A stretch of DNA of 5,884 nucleotides from Chitinophagaceae bacterium (GCA_947489175.1 CANLED010000156.1:1-5884), one strand, 5' to 3'. Counted from the first letter of the stretch, positions 1 to 5,860 are shown. Notes: generated by a model from the letters alone, not told the origin. A program made the numbers and translations.

Positions 1-300
1 TTCTTTAAAAATCCTATCATCAGTAAAATATCATTTGATCAACTAAAAATCGAATTTCCAGAAATTGTTGCAAATGAAACAACAGAAGGGTATAAATTGG
101 CTGCCGGCTGGCTCATTGAAAAAGCAGGTTGGAAAGGGTATCGCCAAGGAGACGCTGGTTGTTATAACAAACAGTCACTCGTTTTAGTGAACTATGGGCA
201 GGCTTCAGGTGTTGATATTTTGAGTTTATCAACATTAATCATCAAATCTGTTTTAGATAATTTTGGAGTTAATCTAACACCCGAAGTTAATATTGTGTAA
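1..300 (+). CDS. murB: UDP-N-acetylmuramate dehydrogenase (MurB), C-terminal part, 5' truncated by window edge
   Basis: MurB is the cytoplasmic FAD enzyme that reduces UDP-GlcNAc-enolpyruvate to UDP-MurNAc with NADPH, the second committed step of peptidoglycan synthesis. Frame 1 is open from the first base to the TAA at 298-300 and gives about 99 residues. It begins FFKNP, the conserved segment directly after the catalytic serine of type I MurB (GSFFKNP), so that serine lies just outside the window. It continues through KLAAGWLIEKAGWKG, the GDAGCYNKQSLVLVNYG block and a terminal LTPEVNIV, whose Glu corresponds to the conserved active-site glutamate near the C-terminus of the family. Ending right after PEVNIV is usual for short Bacteroidota-type MurB. 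A TTG at 97 is internal, not a start: the protein matches the family upstream of it. The following gene, 76 bp away, is unrelated to cell-wall synthesis as far as can be seen. Confidence 0.95.
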   Translation, partial: FFKNPIISKISFDQLKIEFPEIVANETTEGYKLAAGWLIEKAGWKGYRQGDAGCYNKQSLVLVNYGQASGVDILSLSTLIIKSVLDNFGVNLTPEVNIV

Positions 301-316
301 ATTCATTAAACAACAC

Positions 317-334
317 AGTTGGTCAACTTTTTTT
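317..334 (+). terminator. Possible weak intrinsic terminator after murB
   Basis: A short inverted repeat, AGTTG (317-321) and CAACT (324-328), is followed by an uninterrupted run of T to 334. The stem is only 4-5 bp, so thermodynamically it is marginal, but its position 16 bp after the murB stop and the seven-T tract fit an intrinsic terminator. It would separate murB from the genes that start at 377. Confidence 0.35.
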
Positions 335-376
335 GATCCTACTTGTCGTAATTTAACACAATCAAAATTTAATTAA

Positions 377-1261
377 ATGAAACAAACATTCGTCCTAATT
401 TTTTTGTTGGTCTCTTTTACCAATAGCTTAAAATCTCAAGATAAAATATTCAAGAAAGGCGGAGAGGTGCTCAACGTAAAAGTATTGGAGGTTGCGATTG
501 ATGATGTCCAATATAAAAATCATGATAATCTCGATGGCCCTTCTTATCGGATTGAAAAAGATCGCTTGGTTAAAATTATCTATGAAAATGGGAAGATAGA
601 AACATATACTGCTTCTTTAAAAGATAAGGAGTTGTACATTGGACAAAAAACAGCTGCACTTAAAATCAATTTTTTGTCACCCTTATTTGGCCATACTCAG
701 ATTACTTATGAGAAAGGAATTACGCCAGGCCGTTCTTGGGAAGCATTGGCTAGCCTCATAGGCGTTGGTAAAAGTCAAATTGTTACTGGTTATACAAACA
801 ATTTAGGCGTTTATAATGAAATACGGCGTAATCAAGCTGGTTTAGGCTTAGGATTTGGATATAAATTCATCAAAACACCTGATTTCATCAACAGGAATAT
901 TCGATTTGCACACCTGCTCCAAGGCGCATATCTTAAACCAAACATATATACTGGAGCTTATGGAGAAAGCATTCTAGACTCAAAAACAAATATTCCTACT
1001 ACAAAAAGAAGAAGTGTGGTATATGGGGCCATCATGCTAGAAGGAGGAAAACAATGGATTTTTAGTGAAGCCTTGGTCTTTGATTTTTATGCTGGGGTAG
1101 GATATTGTGCAGATAATATTAAGAAAGTTGATAATCAATATTTTGGTTCAGGAGACAATAGTGGAAGTCATTTCACTAATTTAAGGGTAGGAACATCCCC
1201 AGGATTTTCTTTGAGCTCAGGGATTCGTGCTGGATTCCTTTTTAACAGTAAGCATAAATAA
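377..1261 (+). CDS. Exported protein, probable outer-membrane beta-barrel, function unknown
   Basis: This 294-aa protein is not one I can name. Residues 1-20 form a signal peptide: MKQ, a hydrophobic core FVLIFLLVSF, then TNSLKS. Cleavage before Gln21 would fit the frequent Gln at +1 of Bacteroidota signal-peptidase-I substrates. Residues about 22-80 form a small polar beta domain (KKGGEVLNVKVLEV, YKNHDNLDGPSYRI, IIYENGKIETY). The GP-Y-I and YENG pattern recurs at the N-terminus of many exported Bacteroidota proteins of unknown role. From about residue 93 the chain shows alternating hydrophobic/polar strands rich in Gly and aromatics (LKINFLSPLFGHTQITYEKGI, AGLGLGFGYKF, ALVFDFYAGVGY, SSGIRAGFLF), consistent with a small outer-membrane barrel (residues ~93-290). 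The ATG at 377 is chosen because it places the signal peptide at the N-terminus; AATTTAATTAA precedes it, with no clear Shine-Dalgarno. The VWA gene starts 8 bp after its stop, so co-transcription is likely. A soluble beta-rich periplasmic protein is the alternative. Confidence 0.7.
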   Translation: MKQTFVLIFLLVSFTNSLKSQDKIFKKGGEVLNVKVLEVAIDDVQYKNHDNLDGPSYRIEKDRLVKIIYENGKIETYTASLKDKELYIGQKTAALKINFLSPLFGHTQITYEKGITPGRSWEALASLIGVGKSQIVTGYTNNLGVYNEIRRNQAGLGLGFGYKFIKTPDFINRNIRFAHLLQGAYLKPNIYTGAYGESILDSKTNIPTTKRRSVVYGAIMLEGGKQWIFSEALVFDFYAGVGYCADNIKKVDNQYFGSGDNSGSHFTNLRVGTSPGFSLSSGIRAGFLFNSKHK

Positions 1262-1269
1262 CCAAGAAT

Positions 1270-2367
1270 ATGAAAGGTTTTCAATTCAGTAAGTTTATGT
1301 CAAACGATGATGACAAAACCGATTTTGACAGAATGCTTGATATTTTCATGCAACTGTTAAGCCATACCAATGGGGATGCCAATGAAGCACTTAGTTGGAT
1401 GACTGAGTTGGACAAAGAATATAAATTTAGTACTCCTCAATATGGCTTAGGTGATTTCATGGATGAGCTAAAAGAGAAAGGTTATATAGATGGGGAAAAT
1501 GAGAAAGGAGAAATAAAGATTACCCCTAAAACCGAGCAGGGGATTAGAAAAAGATCATTGGATGAGATCTTTGGGAAACTTAAAAAAACAAAAAAAGGAA
1601 ATCACATAACTTTTAAAAGTGGGCAGGGCGATGAGATGAATTCAGAAACACGTTCATTTCAATTTGGAGACGTATTGGATCAGATCGACTTTGTAAGTTC
1701 AATTAGAAATTCACAAATCAACGGTGGCATAGAGGAGTTCTCTTTGCGGGAAGATGATTTAGAGATTCGTGAAAACGACATGAAAACACAGACCTCCACT
1801 GTACTCATGATTGACATTTCACATTCGATGATTTTGTATGGGGAAGACAGGATTACGCCAGCTAAGAAAGTAGCCATGGCGCTGAGTGAGCTCATCAAAA
1901 CAAAATATCCCAAAGATACTTTAGACATTGTAGTTTTTGGGAATGATGCATGGACCATTGAGGTGAAGGACCTTCCATATTTGCAGGTTGGGCCTTATCA
2001 TACCAATACGGTGGCTGGATTGGAACTGGCCATGGATATTCTTCGCAGAAGAAAGAATCCAAACAAGCAAATATTCATGATTACCGATGGTAAACCAACA
2101 TGTTTAAAGATTGGAAAGAAGTACTATAAAAACGCATTTGGATTGGATCGAAAAATTACGGGACGTTGTTTGAATCTTGCTAGTCAGTGCAGAAAACTGA
2201 AGATTGTCATTACAACATTTATGATTACCAGTGATCCTTATTTGCAGAGCTTTGTACGAGCATTTACCGAAAGCAACAGTGGGAAAGCCTTTTATGCTTC
2301 TTTGGATAAGTTGGGAAGTTTTATTTTTGATGACTTCGAGAAGGGAAAGAAGAGGAATGTGTTTTAG
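1270..2367 (+). CDS. VWA-domain protein, partner of the downstream MoxR-type ATPase
   Basis: This 365-aa protein has no signal peptide or membrane segment and should be cytoplasmic. Residues 1-110 are a charged, mostly helical N-terminal region (FDRMLDIFMQLL, LGDFMDELKEKGYI, ITPKTEQGIRKRSLDEIFGKL). Residues ~175-355 are a von Willebrand factor A domain. Its MIDAS is intact: D182-x-S184-x-S186 in LMIDISHSM, a Thr at 245 or 247 in PYHTNT, and D273 in MITDGKP, so it should bind a divalent metal. VWA proteins paired with MoxR/ChlI-type AAA+ ATPases generally act as adaptors for ATPase-driven remodelling or metal insertion. The link from LTP-x-G-R-SL-IF to a metal-binding VWA recalls actinobacterial proteins of the Rv0959 type (from memory, not searched). 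It starts 8 bp after the barrel-like gene and is followed after 118 bp by the ATPase. No chelatase substrate pathway is visible, so a role in chlorophyll or cobalamin synthesis is not supported. Confidence 0.88.
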   Translation: MKGFQFSKFMSNDDDKTDFDRMLDIFMQLLSHTNGDANEALSWMTELDKEYKFSTPQYGLGDFMDELKEKGYIDGENEKGEIKITPKTEQGIRKRSLDEIFGKLKKTKKGNHITFKSGQGDEMNSETRSFQFGDVLDQIDFVSSIRNSQINGGIEEFSLREDDLEIRENDMKTQTSTVLMIDISHSMILYGEDRITPAKKVAMALSELIKTKYPKDTLDIVVFGNDAWTIEVKDLPYLQVGPYHTNTVAGLELAMDILRRRKNPNKQIFMITDGKPTCLKIGKKYYKNAFGLDRKITGRCLNLASQCRKLKIVITTFMITSDPYLQSFVRAFTESNSGKAFYASLDKLGSFIFDDFEKGKKRNVF

Positions 2368-2370
2368 AAT

Positions 2371-2394
2371 GGCCTTCGACAGGCTCAGGCACCG
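2371..2394. repeat. Short interspersed GC-rich repeat (CCTTCGACAGGCTCAGG type)
   Basis: Three bases after the VWA stop codon lies GGCCTTCGACAGGCTCAGGC followed by ACCG. It is an imperfect palindrome: GCCT (2372-2375) pairs with AGGC (2387-2390). I recognise CCTTCGACAGGCTCAGG as a short dispersed intergenic repeat seen in many unrelated bacterial genomes, usually next to gene ends. It is much richer in GC than the surrounding DNA. It lacks a T-tract, so it is not an obvious terminator. Confidence 0.6.
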
Positions 2395-2399
2395 CAAAT

Positions 2400-2441
2400 G
2401 TTGAATGAAGAATGAAGAATGAATAATGAAGAGTGAAGGTG
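2400..2441. repeat. Heptad repeat array 1 (GAAGAAT-like units)
   Basis: About six units in 7-bp register: GTTGAAT, GAAGAAT (2407-2413), GAAGAAT (2414-2420), GAATAAT, GAAGAGT and GAAGGTG. The units decay in sequence but not in spacing. The plus strand has no C in this stretch. Together with the adjacent GC-rich palindrome it fills most of the 118-bp spacer between the VWA and ATPase genes. The same repeat family recurs after the ATPase gene. Confidence 0.75.
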
Positions 2442-2485
2442 GTTGAAAATAGTAGTAACAAAATAACGAATAAGAAATAGAAATA

Positions 2486-3967
2486 ATGAATCAAAGCAAG
2501 ACATTTGGAGAATTGAAGTTGAGTGGGTATGTACAAAAGACCATCAAAGAGGAAATGCGTCAGAACCTGATTAAGAAAATGCAATCAGGTGAAGAGCGAT
2601 TTCCTGGGATTGTGGGGTATGAAGACACCGTAATACCTGACACCGAACGAGCCATATTATCAAGGCATAATATGTTGTTTTTAGGATTGCGGGGACAAGC
2701 TAAAACGCGGATGGCGCGACAAATGACAGATTTATTGGATGATTATGTGCCATTTATAACTGGAAGTGACATATACGATGATCCATTTAGTCCAATTTCA
2801 GGTTTTGGGAAATCACAAATATCAAGCTTAGGTGATGCAACTCCTATAACATGGCTTCATAAAAGTGAGCGTTATGGAGAGAAGTTGGCAACTCCAGATG
2901 TAAGTGTAGCAGATTTAATTGGTGATATTGATCCCGTAAAGGCGGCTAATTTGAGGTTGAACTTTTCAGACGAACGTGTGATTCATTATGGGATTATACC
3001 ACGCAGCAACCGCTGCATATTTGTTATCAATGAGCTTCCTGATTTGCAGGCGCGTATTCAAGTAGCCTTGTTTAATATTTTACAGGAAGGGGATATTCAA
3101 ATACGTGGATTTAAATTAAGGTTGCCGCTGGATATTGTTTTTGTATTTACTGCCAATCCGGAAGATTATACCAACAGGGGTTCTATTGTAACTCCATTAA
3201 AAGATCGGATTGAAAGCCAAATTTTAACGCATTATCCGAAGTCGATTGAAGCCGCCATGAGCATAACTTCACAGGAAGCCAACATCCATAGTAATCAATC
3301 TGCATTGGTGAGTGAAAGTGATTTAATTGCTCGATTGATTGAACAAATTTCTTTTGAAGCGAGGGTTAGTGAATTTGTGGATCAGAAAAGTGGCGTCTCT
3401 GCAAGGTTAACAATAGCCGCACTAGAAAATGCTTTTAGTGCTGCAGAGAGAAGAGCATTAATCAATAAGGAGAAGAGTACTCAAATTTGGATGAGCGATT
3501 TGCAGGGTGTAATTCCAGCCATTACAGGAAAGATTGAATTGGTATATGAAGGAGAGCAAGAGGGTCCATATCAAGTGAGTGTAAACCTTCTAGAAAAATC
3601 CATCAGAACAATATTTGGTAAATACTTCCCCGATCCTGAGTCATTCAAAAAGAAAAAGAATAAAGACGCGGCATCTGAAAGTCCATATAAGCAAATTACC
3701 AATTGGTTTGATCAAGGACATGCTGTTGATTTGTTTTTTCACTTAAAGGATGCTGACAAGGTAAAGTTGTTGAATTCAGTAGATGGATTATCTGAACTGG
3801 TACTTAAATACTTTCCAAAAGCCGCTGGCAAACAGAAAGCATTTTTAATGGAGTTCGTTTTGTATGGACTCAGCTCTTATTCTTTAATTAGCAAAAAAGT
3901 TCTTGCATCAAAAATTGAGTTCAAGGATTTGATGGGAAGTATGTTTAGTGATGAGTATGAGGACTAA
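2486..3967 (+). CDS. MoxR/magnesium-chelatase-like AAA+ ATPase
   Basis: This 493-aa cytoplasmic AAA+ protein is expected to form a nucleotide-dependent ring that remodels a client together with its VWA partner. Visible motifs are Walker A G67-L-R-G-Q-A-K73-T74, a Walker B-like strand IFVI-N182-E183, sensor 1 N224 in FTANPEDYTNRG, Arg-rich PLKDR (R241) as a candidate arginine finger, and sensor 2 GVSAR (R307). Residues ~184-215 (LPDLQARIQVALFNILQEGDIQIRGF) match the helix-2-insert layout of ChlI/MoxR proteins. Residues ~390-493 are a helical C-terminal extension after a lysine-rich linker. Two positions depart from textbook motifs: Ala72 replaces the last P-loop Gly, and Asn182 replaces the Walker B Asp. 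The NELPDL sequence is, as I recall, shared by actinobacterial relatives such as Rv0958, so it is probably a family trait; E183, the likely catalytic base, is kept. The ATG at 2486 has only A-rich sequence upstream and starts before the conserved GELK segment. Probably co-transcribed with the VWA gene. Genome pipelines often call it magnesium chelatase; no tetrapyrrole gene here supports that. Confidence 0.9.
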   Translation: MNQSKTFGELKLSGYVQKTIKEEMRQNLIKKMQSGEERFPGIVGYEDTVIPDTERAILSRHNMLFLGLRGQAKTRMARQMTDLLDDYVPFITGSDIYDDPFSPISGFGKSQISSLGDATPITWLHKSERYGEKLATPDVSVADLIGDIDPVKAANLRLNFSDERVIHYGIIPRSNRCIFVINELPDLQARIQVALFNILQEGDIQIRGFKLRLPLDIVFVFTANPEDYTNRGSIVTPLKDRIESQILTHYPKSIEAAMSITSQEANIHSNQSALVSESDLIARLIEQISFEARVSEFVDQKSGVSARLTIAALENAFSAAERRALINKEKSTQIWMSDLQGVIPAITGKIELVYEGEQEGPYQVSVNLLEKSIRTIFGKYFPDPESFKKKKNKDAASESPYKQITNWFDQGHAVDLFFHLKDADKVKLLNSVDGLSELVLKYFPKAAGKQKAFLMEFVLYGLSSYSLISKKVLASKIEFKDLMGSMFSDEYED

Positions 3968-4122
3968 ATTTAATTAAGAATGAAAAGTGAAGAGTGAATT
4001 TAAATGAAGAATGAAAAGTGAAGAATGAAAAATGAAGAATGAAAAGTGAAGAATGAAAAATATAACAGCCGAATACAGTCTCTCTTAACTGGTAAAACAT
4101 TTCCATCCCCGTCTCTCGAAGA
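3968..4122. other. Intergenic region between the ATPase gene and the IS
   Basis: No gene is supported here. It consists of TTTAATTA, heptad array 2, about 45 bp without clear structure (4062-4107), and most of a palindrome that runs into the left IS end. There is no recognisable intrinsic terminator for the VWA-ATPase transcript before the IS; the first strong hairpin with a T-tract lies inside the IS at 4162-4207. The gene-free stretch continues within the IS to 4303. Confidence 0.7.
3976..4061. repeat. Heptad repeat array 2 with a perfect 28-bp tandem duplication
   Basis: Starting nine bases after the ATPase stop codon is a purine-rich array in 7-bp register. The first part (3976-3998) reads AAGAAT, GAAAAGT, GAAGAGT, GAA and is interrupted by TTTAAAT (3999-4005). 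From 4006 to 4061 there are eight uninterrupted units that alternate GAAGAAT, GAAAAGT, GAAGAAT, GAAAAAT. This set of four occurs twice with no mismatch (4006-4033 and 4034-4061), a 28-bp higher-order repeat. The plus strand contains no C anywhere in the array. The unit is the same as in array 1, upstream of the ATPase gene. No coding role is likely. Confidence 0.88.
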
Positions 4123-4127
4123 GAGGG
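4109..4127. repeat. Palindrome overlapping the left IS end
   Basis: TCTCT (4112-4116) pairs with AGAGA (4120-4124) around the loop CGA. After one G-G mismatch (4111 and 4125) two further C-G pairs form (4109-4110 with 4126-4127). The last five bases, GAGGG, also belong to the left terminal inverted repeat. It resembles the small palindromes scattered in Bacteroidota intergenic DNA and has a counterpart at the right IS end. Confidence 0.6.
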
Positions 4128-4138
4128 CACTGAAAAAG
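4123..4138. repeat. Left terminal inverted repeat of the IS
   Basis: GAGGGCACTGAAAAAG, identical over 16 bases to the reverse complement of 5845-5860. Matching stops at 4122 outside and at 4139 inside. It lies on the transposase 3' side. Confidence 0.85.
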
Positions 4139-4161
4139 CGTCTACTTTTTGAATAGAAAAT

Positions 4162-4207
4162 AAAGAATCGATTAATCTAAAAGTGATTTTAGAATAATCG
4201 ATTTTTT
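4162..4207. terminator. Long AT-rich hairpin with T-tracts on both strands, likely bidirectional terminator of the IS
   Basis: AATCGATTA (4166-4174) pairs with TAATCGATT (4195-4203), and TCTAAAA (4176-4182) pairs with TTTTAGA (4187-4193), closing on a GTGA loop. One A-A mismatch (4175 and 4194) separates the two parts. A G-T wobble and three A-T pairs extend the stem to 4162 and 4207. On the plus strand the stem runs into six T (4202-4207); on the minus strand it runs into TTCTTTATTTTC. It sits about 100 bp after the transposase stop codon. It could end the transposase transcript and also stop transcription coming in from the host ATPase operon. Confidence 0.65.
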
Positions 4208-4303
4208 GTTGCTATATACTTTATGGTGGATTATGCACAGAATTTCGTTGCTAGAATTCTCAAAGGGCAGAATTTCTACTATTTAACCTTTTTCCCGTTG
4301 CTT

Positions 4304-5764
4304 TTATTGTACTCCAGTACTTAGTTTTATTATTCTCTTCAGATTTACTGTAAATATGGCCATTGCACCTTGCATTTCCATATTGGTAATCCCATATGAC
4401 TGGGCTCTTTTATAACCATGAACATTTTTTAATTCGCTATTCTTAGCTTCAATTTTGTATCGTTCCTTTGCTTTTTCTTTGAAGTATTCGGTTTTTTGAA
4501 ATTCAATTTGCGCTTGATGGAGATTTGATTTTATAGAAATGGAGTACGATCTTGATTTAGAACCATCTTTATAACACCCATTTTTTAAAGGGCATGTTTT
4601 ACATTTTTCAATGTCAAAAAAATAGACTTCTCTGTCACTTTTGCCAGGACTTTTTTTGACCCTTAATCCCTTGTGAGTTGCCATGTGTCCAGCAGGGCAA
4701 ACAAATCGATCTGCATCTTTGTTATAGTCAAATGTATTTCCCTCTTTTCTACATCCTTGTGTTATGGAAGGATTAAGTTTTGCTACAACATTTATATTTT
4801 GTTTTTTTGCCAGTTCTAAATTTTCCTTTCCCGAGTAAGCAGTATCTCCAATTATTGTGTCTACTTCAATGCCATTTTCTTTACTAATTTCTAATAGTTT
4901 TGGTAATTCCGGGCCATCACCTTTTTCTCCAGATGTTACCACCGCAGCAGTAATGATCCGTTCTTCAGACATAGCAAGATGGGTTTTGTAGCCAAAAAAT
5001 GAACTATCGCTTGACTTATGACCTGTTTTAGCTTCTGAATCTTTTGATAGAATACAATTCTCACTAGCGTCTTCAATCGTCTCTTTCAATAAATTTAACT
5101 TCTCTTGCACCGCAGGTATTGAACTGATATATTCATCTTTTGATATTAGCTGCTCTAAATTTTTAGAATATTCTAATTCCTTTTCTAAATCACTATCATT
5201 GTTCTTCTTCGGCATCAGATCTTCCCAAGATTCATCAAAAGTATAAACAACTTTACGCAGTTGTTTTGAACGCTCACGCAATACTTCTATGGCTGAAAAA
5301 GGATTGGATTTAGAATGGGTGTGAGTAGCATCCAAAATAATCGATTTGGTGCGGATAATACCCTTTTCAAGAGCAATCGAAACTGTCTTGCTAATCAATA
5401 GATTCAATAAATCGGTATCCTTGAGTCGAAGCTTTCTAAATTTTGTAAGTGAACTTGAATTAATCACGCCTTCCTCGGGCGTCATATCTAAAAAGTATTT
5501 GAATGAAAGATCAAAACGCGAACGCTCAACTACATCAACATCAGATAATGTGTAAATTGTTTTAAGCAACAAATATTTGAACATGCGAATAGGACTCTCT
5601 GCATTGCGCCCATTATTATGACAATACTTATTTACAAGTTCATCATGGATAAAAGAAAAATCAATCAAGTCATTAATCTTCCTGAGCAAATTAGTCTCTG
5701 GTACAATCATTGCATACAAAGAACTGAATTCGCTAAGTTGTATTTTATTCTGTAAAATAAGCAT
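4304..5764 (-). CDS. IS1182-family DDE transposase
   Basis: This 486-aa transposase catalyses cut or strand transfer at the ends of its own IS. Residues ~84-113 (FDLSFKYFLDMTPEEGVINSSSLTKFR) are the N-terminal domain (DUF772 type) typical of IS1182/IS5-like enzymes. The catalytic triad is visible: D145 in SIILDATHTHSKSNP, D307 in TIIGDTAYSG, and E439 in R435-x3-E439-x6-K446 near the C-terminus (RYKIEAKNSELK). Between the second Asp and the Glu are four cysteines, C356 (CPAGH), C388, C391 and C397 (CKTCPLKNGC), a family-typical cluster that may bind zinc. The stretch ~160-250 is charged and probably helical. The frame is uninterrupted, with no sign of frameshifting. The ATG at 5762-5764 gives an N-terminus of normal length; a second Met at residue 19 is possible, and neither has a strong ribosome binding site. 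Length and complete motifs suggest an active enzyme. Confidence 0.93.
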   Translation of the reverse strand: MLILQNKIQLSEFSSLYAMIVPETNLLRKINDLIDFSFIHDELVNKYCHNNGRNAESPIRMFKYLLLKTIYTLSDVDVVERSRFDLSFKYFLDMTPEEGVINSSSLTKFRKLRLKDTDLLNLLISKTVSIALEKGIIRTKSIILDATHTHSKSNPFSAIEVLRERSKQLRKVVYTFDESWEDLMPKKNNDSDLEKELEYSKNLEQLISKDEYISSIPAVQEKLNLLKETIEDASENCILSKDSEAKTGHKSSDSSFFGYKTHLAMSEERIITAAVVTSGEKGDGPELPKLLEISKENGIEVDTIIGDTAYSGKENLELAKKQNINVVAKLNPSITQGCRKEGNTFDYNKDADRFVCPAGHMATHKGLRVKKSPGKSDREVYFFDIEKCKTCPLKNGCYKDGSKSRSYSISIKSNLHQAQIEFQKTEYFKEKAKERYKIEAKNSELKNVHGYKRAQSYGITNMEMQGAMAIFTVNLKRIIKLSTGVQ

Positions 5765-5844
5765 TCGGTAGTGGTTTCAATTACGAATACAATATAAAAC
5801 AGAGTGACTAAAAATTATACTTTTAACCCTTTAAATTATCACCA

Positions 5845-5860
5845 CTTTTTCAGTGCCCTC
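5845..5860. repeat. Right terminal inverted repeat of the IS
   Basis: CTTTTTCAGTGCCCTC is the exact reverse complement of 4123-4138. It lies on the transposase 5' side, 80 bp upstream of the start codon. The outer five bases, CCCTC, also form the first arm of the flanking palindrome. Confidence 0.85.

Larger units (their letters stand above)
4123..5860 (-). mobile_element. IS1182-like insertion sequence, complete
   Basis: The element spans 1738 bp, within the usual size of IS1182-family elements. Its ends are perfect 16-bp inverted repeats, GAGGGCACTGAAAAAG (4123-4138) and its complement (5845-5860). One intact transposase fills most of it on the minus strand, with 165 bp after the gene and 80 bp before it to the inner edge of the right repeat. 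The true IS tip may be the inner CACTGAAAAAG, because the outer GAGGG on each side is also part of a flanking palindrome. I find no convincing direct target duplication. The right leader contains a TATAAT on the minus strand (5815-5820) and a TATATTG that could match a Bacteroidota -7 element, but no clear promoter can be assigned. Identical ends and an open reading frame suggest a recent or still active copy. Confidence 0.85.

Noticed and set aside
97..300. Separate small gene starting at TTG 97
   Set aside because: The same frame is open from base 1 and matches MurB upstream of 97, so this is the tail of a truncated gene.
1680..1958. Minus-strand open frame of 92 codons
   Set aside because: It lies wholly within the VWA gene, antisense to its MIDAS region, and its translation has no recognisable domain.
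2104..2584. Two overlapping minus-strand open frames (2104-2397 and 2321-2584)
   Set aside because: They are antisense to the VWA gene and the repeat spacer. The Phe/Leu/His/Ser-rich peptide is just the translated complement of the heptad repeats.
2993..3034. Degenerate, inactive ATPase because of Asn in Walker B
   Set aside because: The neighbouring Glu, the P-loop Lys, sensor 1 and sensor 2 are all present, and the NELPDL pattern appears to be shared by relatives, so loss of function is not supported.
1270..3967. Magnesium chelatase for chlorophyll or cobalamin synthesis
   Set aside because: The domain types fit ChlI/ChlD-like proteins only loosely, the third large subunit is absent, and no tetrapyrrole gene is in the window.
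3976..4061. CRISPR-like array
   Set aside because: Repeats are directly adjacent 7-bp units with no unique spacers and no cas genes nearby; this is a tandem repeat.
3945..4130. Minus-strand open frame of 61 codons
   Set aside because: Its translation, rich in FHSS and ILHF, is the complement of heptad array 2 and it runs into the IS end; there is no sign of a real protein.
5346..5555. Plus-strand open frame of 69 codons
   Set aside because: It is antisense within the transposase gene, which has full family motifs on the other strand.
5770..5846. AGTGGT (5770-5775) and ACCACT (5841-5846) as a hairpin controlling transposase translation
   Set aside because: Only six pairs with a 65-base loop; this is expected by chance and no alternative structure supports it.
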